64,000 nt of DNA, taken from assembly GCA_046328715.1 (NCBI GenBank), contig JAXLWB010000005.1, positions 62,001 to 126,000 on the forward strand, read 5' to 3'. Source of the stretch: JAXLWB01 sp046328715 (GTDB lineage: Bacteria; Chloroflexota; Anaerolineae; Caldilineales; Caldilineaceae). Under the pieces are notes generated by a model, which saw nothing but the letters and a program-made list of their open reading frames with translations, ran no database searches and was not told the origin of the DNA. This document shows, piece by piece, positions 16,689-25,910 of the stretch. Each line of letters starts with the position of its first letter. Position 1 is the stretch's first letter. The position numbers and the translations under genes are program-made.

Positions 16689-17822
16689 TCACGCCTTTGC
16701 CGCAGCGACCGCCTTTGCTGCTGCGTCTGCCAAGCTGGTTGCTGTGATGAGATTGGCTTCGGCAAGGATGCGGCGACCCTCTTCTTCGTTGGTCCCGACC
16801 AGGCGGACCACAAAGGGTACTTTGACGGTGAGCGTTTCGATTGCCTGTAATACGCCACGAGCCACTTCATCACAGCGGGTGATGCCACCGAAGATGTTGA
16901 TCAGGACCGCTTTGACCCGGCTATCGGATAAGATGATGCGCAAGGCTGCTGCTACCTTGTCGGATTGTGCGCCGCCACCTACATCGAGGAAGTTGGCTGG
17001 CTCGCCTCCGTACAGTTTGACGATGTCCATCGTGGCCATTGCCAGACCAGCACCATTGACCATACAGCCAATCTCACCGCTCAGGTTGATATAGCTAAGG
17101 CCAAAGCGGCGGGCTTCCAACTCGCTGGCATCATCCTCGTCGGGGTCGCGCATCTCGGCCAGGTCGGTGTGGCGGAAGAGGGCGCTATCGTCGATCGAGA
17201 TCTTGCCGTCCAGTGCCATAAGCTGATTGCTGCCCGTGATGACCAAAGGATTGATCTCAGCCAGACTAGCGTCATTTTCGATAAAGGCCTGGTAAAGAGA
17301 CTTTGCGATCTTGATAAAAGCTGTATGATGTTCGCGGGGTAAACCGATGCCATCGGCCAGCGCCCGGGCATGGTGGTCACGCAGGCCTAAAAAGGGATGG
17401 GCGGCCACGGTAATGATCTTGTCCGGCGTCTCGTGGGCAACGACTTCGATTTCGACACCACCTTCGCTGCTGGCCATCAAGACGACTCGGCGACGTGCCC
17501 GGTCAAGGACGGCACCAAGGTAAATTTCTTTGCGAATGTCGGCTGCGGGATCGACCAGAACCTTCTTGACGGTCAATCCTTTGATATTCATGCCCAGAAT
17601 CTGTTCTGCTTTTTGTTCGGCCTCATCCGGTGACTTGGCGACTTTGATACCTCCAGCTTTGCCGCGGCCGCCGACCAGGACCTGGCTTTTTACAACGACT
17701 GGTCCCCCCAGTCGCACCGCGATATCGCGGACCTCCGTGGGTGTTGACGCCACTTCTCCTTTGGGTGTGGGAATGCCATATTTTGCAAAAATTCGTTTGG
17801 ATTGGTATTCGTGGAGATTCAA
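16689..17822 (-). CDS. sucC: Succinate-CoA ligase, beta subunit
   Basis: ATP-grasp subunit that binds nucleotide and succinate. It starts MNLHEYQSKRIFAKYGIP, as the family does, and has VGGRGKAGGIK, the LAEINPLVI block and the C-terminal FGGITRCDEVARGVL. 377 residues is normal. A small hairpin (CCGATG / CATCGG, 16671-16686) follows the stop codon, in the gap before sucD. The upstream region has a plausible promoter at 17906-17933. No other TCA gene is in the window. Confidence 0.97.
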   Translation of the reverse strand: MNLHEYQSKRIFAKYGIPTPKGEVASTPTEVRDIAVRLGGPVVVKSQVLVGGRGKAGGIKVAKSPDEAEQKAEQILGMNIKGLTVKKVLVDPAADIRKEIYLGAVLDRARRRVVLMASSEGGVEIEVVAHETPDKIITVAAHPFLGLRDHHARALADGIGLPREHHTAFIKIAKSLYQAFIENDASLAEINPLVITGSNQLMALDGKISIDDSALFRHTDLAEMRDPDEDDASELEARRFGLSYINLSGEIGCMVNGAGLAMATMDIVKLYGGEPANFLDVGGGAQSDKVAAALRIILSDSRVKAVLINIFGGITRCDEVARGVLQAIETLTVKVPFVVRLVGTNEEEGRRILAEANLITATSLADAAAKAVAAAKA

Positions 17823-17905
17823 ACGAACGCCTCCTTTGTGTGAGCTTTCTGTGGGAGCAATTACTCATCCACAGCTTTTTTACCGTGACAGCATTGTATA
17901 ACTCA

Positions 17906-17933
17906 ATTATACTCATACCATACTGAAATGTAA
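17906..17933 (-). promoter_or_regulatory. Possible promoter of sucCD
   Basis: On the minus strand TTACAT (17933-17928), a 16-base spacer and a consensus TATAAT (17911-17906). The predicted start lies about 75 bases before sucC. The -35 match is weak. Confidence 0.35.
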
Positions 17934-17961
17934 TATTTGCTGAGGTCTAGGTTAATAGAAA

Positions 17962-18468
17962 ATGGAAAACGACTTTACCTTTTGCCCGCGTTGCGCTACA
18001 CGGCTAGAAGTGCGTATATTCGGACACGAACAGCGATCCATCTGCCCCGCTTGTGGTTTTGTTCATTTTCGGGACCCCAAGGTGGCAGTGATCGCGCTGA
18101 TTACCTGCGATCAGCAGGTGTTACTTTCACGGCGAGGGGTTGAACCGCAGAAGGGTAAATGGGCCATCCCAGGTGGTTATATGGACGCAGGCGAGATGCC
18201 CGAGGAGGCATTACGCCGCGAGATGCGCGAGGAGATGAGGTTGGAGCTAGGCGAGGTTGGTTTTCATTCGTTCTTGCCGATGGCTAACAAACGTGGCATT
18301 GTGCTCGTCTTTGCCGCAACGCCTGCCAGCCAACATTGCGAAGCACTCGCTGCCTACGACGATGTCAGCGAGGTGCGTTGGTTTGGCCGCGATTCCTTAC
18401 CACAGCCTGATCAGTTAGCCTTCGATACTACACCGCATTTGCTTGAGATATGGCGTAGAGAAGTTTAG
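17962..18468 (+). CDS. Nudix hydrolase with N-terminal zinc ribbon
   Basis: 168 residues. An N-terminal four-Cys zinc ribbon (C-P-R-C about residues 8-11; C-P-A-C about 29-32) is followed by a Nudix domain whose box runs from GGYMDAGE through ALRREMREEM (G-x5-E-x7-R-E-x-x-E-E). The ribbon plus Nudix layout resembles NADH pyrophosphatase (NudC) and ADP-ribose pyrophosphatase relatives, but the protein lacks NudC's large N-terminal domain and the exact substrate cannot be read. The gene is divergent from sucC and converges on the helicase gene. Confidence 0.85.
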   Translation: MENDFTFCPRCATRLEVRIFGHEQRSICPACGFVHFRDPKVAVIALITCDQQVLLSRRGVEPQKGKWAIPGGYMDAGEMPEEALRREMREEMRLELGEVGFHSFLPMANKRGIVLVFAATPASQHCEALAAYDDVSEVRWFGRDSLPQPDQLAFDTTPHLLEIWRREV

Positions 18469-18502
18469 TGCGCATCCTCAGATGCTCACGAAACTCATCT
18501 TG

Positions 18503-21049
18503 CTATAACTTCTTTAGACCAGCCAGCGAGGCGAGTAACTTCTTGATCCCAATGCCAGGAAAGGCAACGGTCACTTCCTCGTCATCTCCCATCACCCGAC
18601 TTTCGATCACGGTGCCAACACCGAATTTGCTGTGTTGCACACTGTCGCTGTGCTTGAATTGGCCTTTGCGTGTATTGCTCTGGTTACCTGCTGCCGACAA
18701 ACGAGCGCTCTGCCCGGGTGACGAAGCACCCGATGGGCTCTTGCCCGTACTGGGTGACCAATAACTTGTCTTGGCAGTTTCGGTTTCACCGGGTCGGGAA
18801 GGGCGGGATCCCGCCCTTTGGCTTTTTGCGTCTGAATCTTGAGCGCGTGTGCTCGACTCGCCCTCGTTACGGCTCCAATTGTAGGGGTTGCGCGCTGATT
18901 GCGGTTTGCCCCAACCGGTTGATTGATCATCATCCGCGCCCCAGGTTGTTTCGCGGCGATAGGCCTCTTCTCGGCGGGCACGCCGATCGACTTTGCCACT
19001 TAATAGATCGGTAGGGATCTCGTCAACAAAACGGCTCACCTTTTGTACCTCGCTACCGCCCCACAAGCTACGCCGGAAGGCATGAAGCAGAAAGAGCCTA
19101 CGCTTGGCACGGGTGATACCAACGTAAAAGAGACGGCGCTCCTCATCCATATCCTCGGAATCACGACTCTCCAGCGAGCGGGCATGAGGCAAAATGCCCT
19201 CCTCCAAGCCAACGATAAAGACGACTGGATATTCAAGCCCCTTGGCCGTATGCAAGGTCATCAGCGTAACAGCCTGGACATTCTCGTCGACATTATCAGC
19301 CTCACTGACCAGGCTGACCTCTTCCAGGAACATCGAAAGGGGCGTGACGTCTGGCGCAGCGTCGGGGGAATTGCTGGCCATACCGACCACATAGTGGGCA
19401 GCCACGGCGCGCAACTCTTGGAGGTTGGCCAAGCGCTCCTCGGCTTCAGTCGATTCTTCGCCACGCAGGTCATCCATATAGCCAGACTCCGCCAGTACTT
19501 GGTCGAGCAGATCAGCTACGCTTTGATACCGTCCCAGGCGAGTGCCTTCCATCCAACGCTGCGTGAGCTTGGTAAATTCGGAAAGCGCATTCTTGGCGCG
19601 GGTTGGGATAGCGGGGGCTGAGTAGGCGGCCTTGGGGAGGGCCTGTTTACGTGCCTTGCCTACAGTTTCGGGACCAAACTCGAGCACGAGGAGGGCCATG
19701 TAGTCACTGATGCCCATGGCTTGCGCCCATTCCTTGACCTGGGCGTAACTCTTCGCACCAATGCCACGCGGCGGCACATTGATCACTCGATCCAGCGCCA
19801 CCGAATCGGACGAGTTGTTGATCAGACGCAGATAGGCCATGGCGTCTTTGATCTCTTTGCGCTCGTAAAAGCGGGTGGCACCGATCAATTTATACTTGAT
19901 CTTGTGCAGTACAAATTGCTCTTCCATGGCACGAGATTGAGCATTCGTGCGATAGAGTACGGCGAAGTCACCCAAAGCGAAGGTCTTGGCGTTCACCATA
20001 CGTACGATCTCTTCGCAGACGTAGGTGGCCTCTTCGATCTCGTTGTAGGCTTCGTGTAGATGAACCGCTAGGCCGCTGCCATTGGTCGTATGCAACTTTT
20101 TGGGCGCACGATTGCGGTTGTTCTTGATGACCGAGTTGGCGACGTCGAGAATGGCTTGTGTGCTGCGATAATTCTCTTCAAGCATAATCACGACGGCATC
20201 GGGAAAGTCCTGTCGGAAGCGCAGCACGTTGCGATAGTCGGCCCCACGAAAGCGGAAGATCGCCTGGTCTTCATCGCCCACGACAAAGATGTTGCGTTTG
20301 CCATCGGGCTTGCCAACTAGCCGGGAAATTAACTCATACTGGGCACCGTTGGTATCCTGGAACTCATCGACCAACACATATTGCCACTTTTGCTGATACT
20401 TGCGTAGAATCTCCGGCTTTTCTTTGAGCAACAAGGTCGTGCGCATCAACAGGTCGTCAAAGTCCATGGCGTTGTTGGTGCGTAAGGCTTCCTGGTAGCG
20501 GGTATAGACACGACCGACTACCTCTTCGAAATAGCTGTTGGACTTATAAAGCTCGGGCGTGATCAGTTCGTTCTTCTGTGAGGAAATGTGGGCGAGCACC
20601 GCGCGCGGATTGTAGCGTTTTTCGTCCAGTTTCATCTCTTGCAAAATGGCACGAATCAACGCCACCTGGTCGGCGGTATCGTAGATGATCCAGTTGGCCT
20701 CGTAGCCGATGGCGGCAGTCTCGACGCGCAGGATGCGGGCACAGATGCTATGAAAGGTGCCGATAGTTAGCCCACCCAAACGGGGCGGTTGACCAGGCAG
20801 CGGCGTGCCGAATTTATCTTCAAAGATGCGTTCGACTCGTTCGCGCATCTCTTTGGCGGCCTTGTTGGTAAAGGTTACAGCGGCAATATTCCAGGGTGCT
20901 ACGCCAGCAACATCAATCAAGTGGGCGATGCGGCGCGTCAAGACGCGTGTTTTGCCAGAGCCGGGACCAGCCAAGACTAAGACTGGGCCATTGACCGTGC
21001 TGACTGCCTTGCTCTGAGGCGCATTGAGACCTTCTAGGGTATTTTGCAT
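18503..21049 (-). CDS. pcrA: UvrD/PcrA-type superfamily 1 DNA helicase
   Basis: 3'-5' DNA helicase for repair and replication-conflict resolution. Motif I AGPGSGKTRVLTRRIAHL, motif II VLVDEFQDTN, motif III VVGDEDQAIFRFRGAD, motif V MTLHTAKGLEYPVVF and motif VI RRLFYVGITRAKRRLFL are intact. The C-terminal 50 residues (HSKFGVGTVIES to VAFPGIGIKKLLA) form the Tudor-like domain of PcrA that contacts RNA polymerase. The linker before it is long and rich in Ser, Gly and charged residues. The start is set at 21049 (MQNTLEGLNAPQ), where homologues begin; a TTG at 21106 would add 19 unrelated residues. PcrA versus UvrD naming is by the tail and is not certain. Confidence 0.93.
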   Translation of the reverse strand: MQNTLEGLNAPQSKAVSTVNGPVLVLAGPGSGKTRVLTRRIAHLIDVAGVAPWNIAAVTFTNKAAKEMRERVERIFEDKFGTPLPGQPPRLGGLTIGTFHSICARILRVETAAIGYEANWIIYDTADQVALIRAILQEMKLDEKRYNPRAVLAHISSQKNELITPELYKSNSYFEEVVGRVYTRYQEALRTNNAMDFDDLLMRTTLLLKEKPEILRKYQQKWQYVLVDEFQDTNGAQYELISRLVGKPDGKRNIFVVGDEDQAIFRFRGADYRNVLRFRQDFPDAVVIMLEENYRSTQAILDVANSVIKNNRNRAPKKLHTTNGSGLAVHLHEAYNEIEEATYVCEEIVRMVNAKTFALGDFAVLYRTNAQSRAMEEQFVLHKIKYKLIGATRFYERKEIKDAMAYLRLINNSSDSVALDRVINVPPRGIGAKSYAQVKEWAQAMGISDYMALLVLEFGPETVGKARKQALPKAAYSAPAIPTRAKNALSEFTKLTQRWMEGTRLGRYQSVADLLDQVLAESGYMDDLRGEESTEAEERLANLQELRAVAAHYVVGMASNSPDAAPDVTPLSMFLEEVSLVSEADNVDENVQAVTLMTLHTAKGLEYPVVFIVGLEEGILPHARSLESRDSEDMDEERRLFYVGITRAKRRLFLLHAFRRSLWGGSEVQKVSRFVDEIPTDLLSGKVDRRARREEAYRRETTWGADDDQSTGWGKPQSARNPYNWSRNEGESSTRAQDSDAKSQRAGSRPSRPGETETAKTSYWSPSTGKSPSGASSPGQSARLSAAGNQSNTRKGQFKHSDSVQHSKFGVGTVIESRVMGDDEEVTVAFPGIGIKKLLASLAGLKKL

Positions 21050-21133
21050 GGTGAAATTAGTTGGCAAACGGCATTCACAAGCGGCAGCTTCCACTGCCGT
21101 TTGCAATTTGCAACTCGTTACTCTTAGGACGGA

Positions 21134-22162
21134 TTAGATTTCTTCTCCGTGAAGCAAGCGTAGATAACTATCGTAGCGCGAAGCCTTGATCTTGCCTTCT
21201 TCGACGGCGCGGCGCACGGCACAATCGGGCTCGTGGTCGTGGGTGCAACTGGGAAAGTGACAATCATGGAGAAAGGGTTTCATCTCCACGAAGTAGAAAG
21301 GCAGATTGGAGGGGTCAATGTCATAAAGCCCCAACTCACGAATTCCCGGTGTATCGGCGACGTAACTCTCTTCGCCAAAAGGTAGCGTGAAGAGTTGAGG
21401 GGAGCGGGTTGTATGTTTGCCCTTGTGTAAAAACTCACTGATGTCTCCCACCCGCAGGTTGAGATCGGGGTGAATGGCATTGATCAAACTGCTCTTGCCA
21501 ACGCCGCTGGGTCCGGCAACCACGGTAATTTTATCTTCCAATAAGTTTCGCAGTTCAGCTACGCCTTCGCCACTTTTGGTGCTGGCAAAGATCACTGGAT
21601 AGCCAATCTCCCGGTAGACGGCAAAGGTCTCTTGGAGTGCGCCCTCATCCACGAGATCGGTCTTATTGATGCAGAGGATCGAAGGCAACTGATTGGCTTC
21701 GGCAATCACCAGAAAGCGATCCAACATGCGCAAATGCGGTTCAGGATCGGCTGCTGCAAAGACGATCAACGCCTGGTCAGGATTGGCGAGGATGACGTCT
21801 TCGGCGTCGACCTTGCTGCCTGGCTGTTGGCGACTGAGCCGGCTATGGCGCTCATCGACTCGCTCGATCAACCCGCGCTCGTCGCCATCGGGCAGGACCC
21901 AGACTCGATCCCCGACGGCAACCAGTGTGTCGAAGCTCTTTTCGGCACGCATCCGTCCGCGTAACTCGCACATCCGATCTCGGTGCTGGTCATTGGCGTC
22001 GGTACGTACATCATAATGGTGGCCACGTGCCCGCACGACAATACCATGAATGAGATTGGCAGAATCGCGCTTGGGGCGCGGCTTGCTGCTGCGCTTCTCA
22101 CTGTGCGCCAGCACCTCATTATCAATCATTGCGAATCGTCGATTCTTGACCCGGTTTGCCAT
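21134..22162 (-). CDS. rsgA: Ribosome small-subunit-dependent GTPase RsgA
   Basis: GTPase that matures and checks the 30S subunit. An OB-like domain (about 38-115) precedes a circularly permuted GTPase: G4 (NKTD, about 165) comes before G1 (GPSGVGKSSL) and G3 (DTPG). The C-terminal zinc motif C-x-F-P-S-C-T-H-x-x-x-x-x-C (CHFPSCTHDHEPDC) is complete. The N-terminal 35 residues are basic and variable; a later Met at residue 12 is an alternative start. The gene ends 84 bases from the helicase start on the same strand. Confidence 0.95.
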   Translation of the reverse strand: MANRVKNRRFAMIDNEVLAHSEKRSSKPRPKRDSANLIHGIVVRARGHHYDVRTDANDQHRDRMCELRGRMRAEKSFDTLVAVGDRVWVLPDGDERGLIERVDERHSRLSRQQPGSKVDAEDVILANPDQALIVFAAADPEPHLRMLDRFLVIAEANQLPSILCINKTDLVDEGALQETFAVYREIGYPVIFASTKSGEGVAELRNLLEDKITVVAGPSGVGKSSLINAIHPDLNLRVGDISEFLHKGKHTTRSPQLFTLPFGEESYVADTPGIRELGLYDIDPSNLPFYFVEMKPFLHDCHFPSCTHDHEPDCAVRRAVEEGKIKASRYDSYLRLLHGEEI

Positions 22163-22489
22163 AGTTTAAAGATGCAGGTTGCATATTGCAGGATGCCAAT
22201 CGGCGTCAGTGCTGATCTGAGAGTGATGGTTTTGTATGAAACGTGATGCGTGAAGTTCTGTCGAAAATTTGCGGCTCACGCTTTACCGTTCGTATCAAAA
22301 CGCATGCGCCATCAATGAATTTTGTATCCTGTGCCTGCTTCTTGCTCTATTTTACCCGAAAAGGGGAAGGGAATCCAACTCTGACTGGTGTTGACCATAC
22401 CTAGCGCTGAAACTTATCCGGCACTCTTTTGTTCAAACCGGACTTGTCGTGTCGGCGCGTTCACATTGAGCCGGACAGGTTGGCATGAT
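22163..22489. other. Intergenic region between maf and rsgA
   Basis: 327 bases, no supported gene, repeat or hairpin. It presumably carries the rsgA promoter, which I cannot place. Confidence 0.4.
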
Positions 22490-23140
22490 CTAGTGTTGGC
22501 AACAGGGATAGGGCATTTCTCGTTCGCAAATGGGGGCCAGGGGACGCGTAATGGAAACATCAAACTCCGCTAGCAACCCTCTGAGTACGCCCAGGGGCAG
22601 CCCAATTACGCAGGAAAGGCAGCCTTGGATTTGTTCAACTGGCGCAAATTCAGCATGTTGGATGGCATAGCCGCCCGCTTTATCAAATGGATCATCGGTA
22701 GCGATGTAGCTGGCGATCTCGGCGTCGCTGTAATTGCGCATGTAAACGTCGGTAATGCTAACTTCAGTGCGCTGTAAGAGTGAACCGCTCTGCGCCACAC
22801 TCACCGCAGTAATTACCTGATGGGTGCGATTGCGCAACTTATCCAACATTGTATAGGCTTCGCTAGCATCCTGTGGCTTGCCAATCGATTCGTTGTCAAT
22901 TGCTACGACCGTGTCGGCGGCAATGACCAGGGTAGAATTGTTGTGCACCGTACTCGCAACAGCCTTTGCTTTCTGCGCAGCCAACCGTTGAGCCAGCGCC
23001 AGGGGGGGCTCCTCCGGCAGGGGAGTCTCGTCGATGTTGGCTGCTTGAATCGTATGCGGCAACTCAAGCAGCCGCAGAAATTCACGCCTGCGGGGACTGC
23101 CCGAGGCTAAGATTAGATGGGGTCGTTGATGTTCTGTCAT
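22490..23140 (-). CDS. maf: Maf-like nucleoside triphosphate pyrophosphatase
   Basis: House-cleaning enzyme that hydrolyses non-canonical or modified NTPs. The hallmark ASGSPRRREFLRLL is at residues 13-26. The catalytic Asp block reads VIAADTVVAID, and YMRNYSDAEIASYI, DKAGGYAIQ and the final CLSCVIGLPLGVL match the family. 216 residues is slightly long because of a C-terminal tail (after about residue 195). Which Maf subclass (dTTP/UTP or m7GTP) is not clear. Confidence 0.93.
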   Translation of the reverse strand: MTEHQRPHLILASGSPRRREFLRLLELPHTIQAANIDETPLPEEPPLALAQRLAAQKAKAVASTVHNNSTLVIAADTVVAIDNESIGKPQDASEAYTMLDKLRNRTHQVITAVSVAQSGSLLQRTEVSITDVYMRNYSDAEIASYIATDDPFDKAGGYAIQHAEFAPVEQIQGCLSCVIGLPLGVLRGLLAEFDVSITRPLAPICEREMPYPCCQH

Positions 23141-23183
23141 GCTTGGATTGTACGGTAAAGTGGTTGTTCGACCAAGTAAAAAA

Positions 23184-23227
23184 GGTAGTGGGAATTGAGT
23201 AATTGCAACTACTCAATTCCCACTACC
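23184..23227 (-). terminator. Rho-independent terminator of the surface-protein genes
   Basis: A perfect 18-bp inverted repeat (23184-23201 with 23210-23227) and an 8-nt loop. On the minus strand it is followed by TTTTTT. It stands 79 bases after the stop codon of the Thr-Pro-rich protein gene and before maf. Confidence 0.85.
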
Positions 23228-23305
23228 GAATGAGAATGTGTGAACCGATTGTACGCCGAAACTTGACCGGCACCTCACAGTCAAATTGGTGTGGCTTGAT
23301 CGTTA

Positions 23306-25882
23306 CTAGCGGACTACTAAGGGCATGAATACCTTTCGTGGCGCTGTTGGCTCGTCGGTTTCCGGGTCGGCGCGAGGTGATAGGTCGACATCAGCTGTAT
23401 CTTGATCTGTCGGATTGGAATAGCCGGGCAGATCGTTGCCCTTGCTGTCGGTTGGATTGCCTTCGGTAATTGCCGTGTTGGTCAACTGTTTATCGAGAGT
23501 GTCTTCAAAATAGTAGACCAAAGAGGCCCCTGGTGCTAATGGTTGTGTGCCACTGATCAAGGTCAATGCCTGTTCGCTAATGCCGAGGGTCGTGTCCGTG
23601 ATCGTGATCGAGTTCAGGTAGGTCTCGCCTGTATTCGTCACAACAAAGCAGTAGGTAATCGGCGAGTTTTCCTCCTCGACAAGCTTCTTGAGTCCGGGGC
23701 AACTGGCACCATCATTGTGACCAAGATAGACCGTCTTCTTGAGATCGATCGCTGCCGGAGGCGGCGCTGTTGGCACAGTGGGCACAGTTGTGTTGGTTGC
23801 GGTCGCCGTTGCTGTGGGTGTGTTTGTACCCGTTGGTGTAGGTGTACGCGATGGCGATGGTGTGCCGGTGAGAGATGGTGTCAATGTTACTGTAGGCGAA
23901 TTGTTCGGGGTATTCGTCGGCGTGTTCGTAACCCTTGGCGTCAACGTAAATGTTGGCGTTGCGGTCGCAGTCGAGGTTGGCGTGTTGGTTGGCGTAGCCG
24001 TGGCTGTGACTGTCGGCGAATTGGTGGGAGTATTCGTCGGCGTGTCTGTAACGGTTGGCGTATCGGTAGCGGTTGCAGTCGGTGTCAACGTGACCGTCGG
24101 CGTGTCCGTTGCGGTGTTAGTTGCAGTGGCTGTCGGCGAATTCGTCGGCGTGTTGGTTGGCGTATCGGTGACGGTGGGTGTCAGGGTGGACGTCGGTGTG
24201 TCCGTTGGTGTAGCCGTCGGTGTGTTGGTAATCGTTGGCGTCAGTGTGTTGGTCGGCGTATCCGTTGCGGTCGCGGTGGCTGTCGCCGTTGGAGTGTTGG
24301 TTGGCGTATTAGTGACCGTCGGCGTCAACGTGATCGTCGGTGTATTCGTCGCTGTTTTAGTTGGCGTGGCAGTTTTCGTCGGCGTCGGCGTCTTGGTTGC
24401 GGTAGCTGTTTTCGTTGCGGTGGCCGTCGGCGATTGCGTTGGTGTATCGGTAATCGTCGGTGTCAACGTAATGGTTGGGGTATTGGTTGCCGTTGCCGTT
24501 GGCGTGTGGGTCGGTGTATTGGTTGCTGTATGGGTCGCTGTAGCCGTCGGTGAATTGGTCGGCGTCAACGTGATCGTCGGTGTGCTTGTCGCTGTCGCCG
24601 TCGGCGAATTTGTGGGTGTGTTGGTGGCGGTATTGGTCGCCGTGGCCGTTGGAGTATCGGTCGGCGTGTTGGTGACCGTTGGCGTCAGTGTGATGGTCGG
24701 TGTATTCGTCGCTGTTTTGGTTGGCGTAGCAGTTTTCGTCGCCGTCGCCGTTTTGGTTGCGGTGGCCGTTGGCGATTGGGTTGGTGTGTTTGTAACGGTT
24801 GGCGTTAGCGTGATGGTCGCTGTGTTCGTCGCCGTTGCGGTTGGCGTGTTGGTTGGTGTATTGGTTGCTGTAGCCGTGGCTGTGCTAGTCGGCGAATTGG
24901 TTGGCGTGCTTGTACTCGTTGGCGTCAATGTAAAGGTAGGCGTACTCGCCGCAGTCGCCGTTGGCGAGTTGGTTGGAGTGTTGGTAATTGTAGGTGTAGC
25001 GGTTGGCGAATTGGTCGGTGTGTTAGTAATGGTCGGTGTGAAGGTTGCTGTACCTGTGGCTGTGGCTGTCGCAGTTGCCGTTGGCGAATTGGTTGGTGTG
25101 TTGGATGCTGTCGGCGTGCTTGTGACTGTCGGTGTCAGCGTGAAGGTTGGCGTACTGGTTGCTGTTGGTGTTCGCGTTTGGGTCGGGGTGAAAGTCGGCG
25201 TCGACGTATTGGTTCGCGTTGCGGTTGGCGTACTTGTGACAGTGGGGGTGACTGTTGGCTTTTGATAGATATATCTGACGGCAAGTCTTGCCGAGGCAAA
25301 GGTGCGAAAGCGCAGAGCGACATTGCCGCCACCTACGGCAGTGGAATCCCCATTCGCCCTAGCTGGCAGGACAATGCTGCCAGGATTGCCCGCGCTGCCG
25401 GTGAAGAGGGCGAGATCAGAGGCTATGGTCAATGTGATATATGCGGATTCTGCCGAGCTGGTTAGATTGTCAAACGTACCGCCGGACGGACCGTCGAAGT
25501 CGAGTACTTTGTCAAAGGCAGAGGCGGGATCGATTTTGATCGCTGTCGGTGCTACCGAGCCTAACATGGAATTGTCGGGGCGCATCACGATAATGGAGTT
25601 GCGTAGTTGCAATTCAATCGTGCGTGGGGCGCTGTCAAGATTCTCATAGGCCGCCGAACCAGTGATAGTACTGGTAAGCTGCAATTCCACCTGTTGCAGT
25701 TGCCCTAGTGCAGAGTCAAATTTGGGGATCGCAAAGCTATCTACCCAGTTGGTAGGGGTCGAAGGGATAAGGTCGCTATAGGCAACCTCATCAGCCAACA
25801 GGGCATTTGTACCACGCCAAAGCCCCAATAGCAAAAGGGCGAAGACCGCTAGCCCAGCGATGATACGATGATTTCGGTTCAT
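23306..25882 (-). CDS. Secreted surface protein with long Thr-Pro linker and anchor tail
   Basis: 858 residues. A signal segment (about 8-27) is followed by a beta-rich N-terminal domain (about 30-207, beginning SDLIPSTPTNWVDSFAIPKF) that resembles the choice-of-anchor E family. Residues about 208-705 are almost only Thr, Pro, Ala, Ser and Asn in TPT-type repeats, a stretch expected to be extended and O-glycosylated. Then comes a domain (about 710-835) with YLGHNDGASCPG and YCFVVTNTGETYLNSITITD, a DUF11-like repeat shared with the next gene. It ends in DPETDEPTAPRKVFMPLVVR, the tail shared by four proteins here. The gene start is 28 bases after the paralogue's stop codon, so the two are probably co-transcribed. 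Confidence 0.85.
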   Translation of the reverse strand: MNRNHRIIAGLAVFALLLLGLWRGTNALLADEVAYSDLIPSTPTNWVDSFAIPKFDSALGQLQQVELQLTSTITGSAAYENLDSAPRTIELQLRNSIIVMRPDNSMLGSVAPTAIKIDPASAFDKVLDFDGPSGGTFDNLTSSAESAYITLTIASDLALFTGSAGNPGSIVLPARANGDSTAVGGGNVALRFRTFASARLAVRYIYQKPTVTPTVTSTPTATRTNTSTPTFTPTQTRTPTATSTPTFTLTPTVTSTPTASNTPTNSPTATATATATGTATFTPTITNTPTNSPTATPTITNTPTNSPTATAASTPTFTLTPTSTSTPTNSPTSTATATATNTPTNTPTATATNTATITLTPTVTNTPTQSPTATATKTATATKTATPTKTATNTPTITLTPTVTNTPTDTPTATATNTATNTPTNSPTATATSTPTITLTPTNSPTATATHTATNTPTHTPTATATNTPTITLTPTITDTPTQSPTATATKTATATKTPTPTKTATPTKTATNTPTITLTPTVTNTPTNTPTATATATATDTPTNTLTPTITNTPTATPTDTPTSTLTPTVTDTPTNTPTNSPTATATNTATDTPTVTLTPTATATDTPTVTDTPTNTPTNSPTVTATATPTNTPTSTATATPTFTLTPRVTNTPTNTPNNSPTVTLTPSLTGTPSPSRTPTPTGTNTPTATATATNTTVPTVPTAPPPAAIDLKKTVYLGHNDGASCPGLKKLVEEENSPITYCFVVTNTGETYLNSITITDTTLGISEQALTLISGTQPLAPGASLVYYFEDTLDKQLTNTAITEGNPTDSKGNDLPGYSNPTDQDTADVDLSPRADPETDEPTAPRKVFMPLVVR
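23770..25260. repeat. Tandem Thr-Pro codon repeats inside the surface-protein gene
   Basis: About 1.5 kb of degenerate short repeats encoding TPT, TAT, TNTPT and similar units. The reverse frame is also open for about 500 codons (Val/Gly-rich), a by-product of the ACN/CCN codon pattern. Such DNA is prone to length change by slippage or recombination and to misassembly. Confidence 0.85.
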
Positions 25883-25910
25883 ACTGCTGATCCTTTATCT
25901 GGAATCGTGA

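Noticed and set aside
23543..24553. A 336-codon Arg/Cys/Trp-rich open frame over the same repeats.
   Set aside because: Shadow frame of the repeat region; not protein-like.
23739..25265. A 508-codon open frame on the plus strand, Val/Gly-rich, opposite the Thr-Pro protein.
   Set aside because: It is the mirror image of ACN/CCN codon repeats; composition is purely V/G/A with no start signal or independent features.
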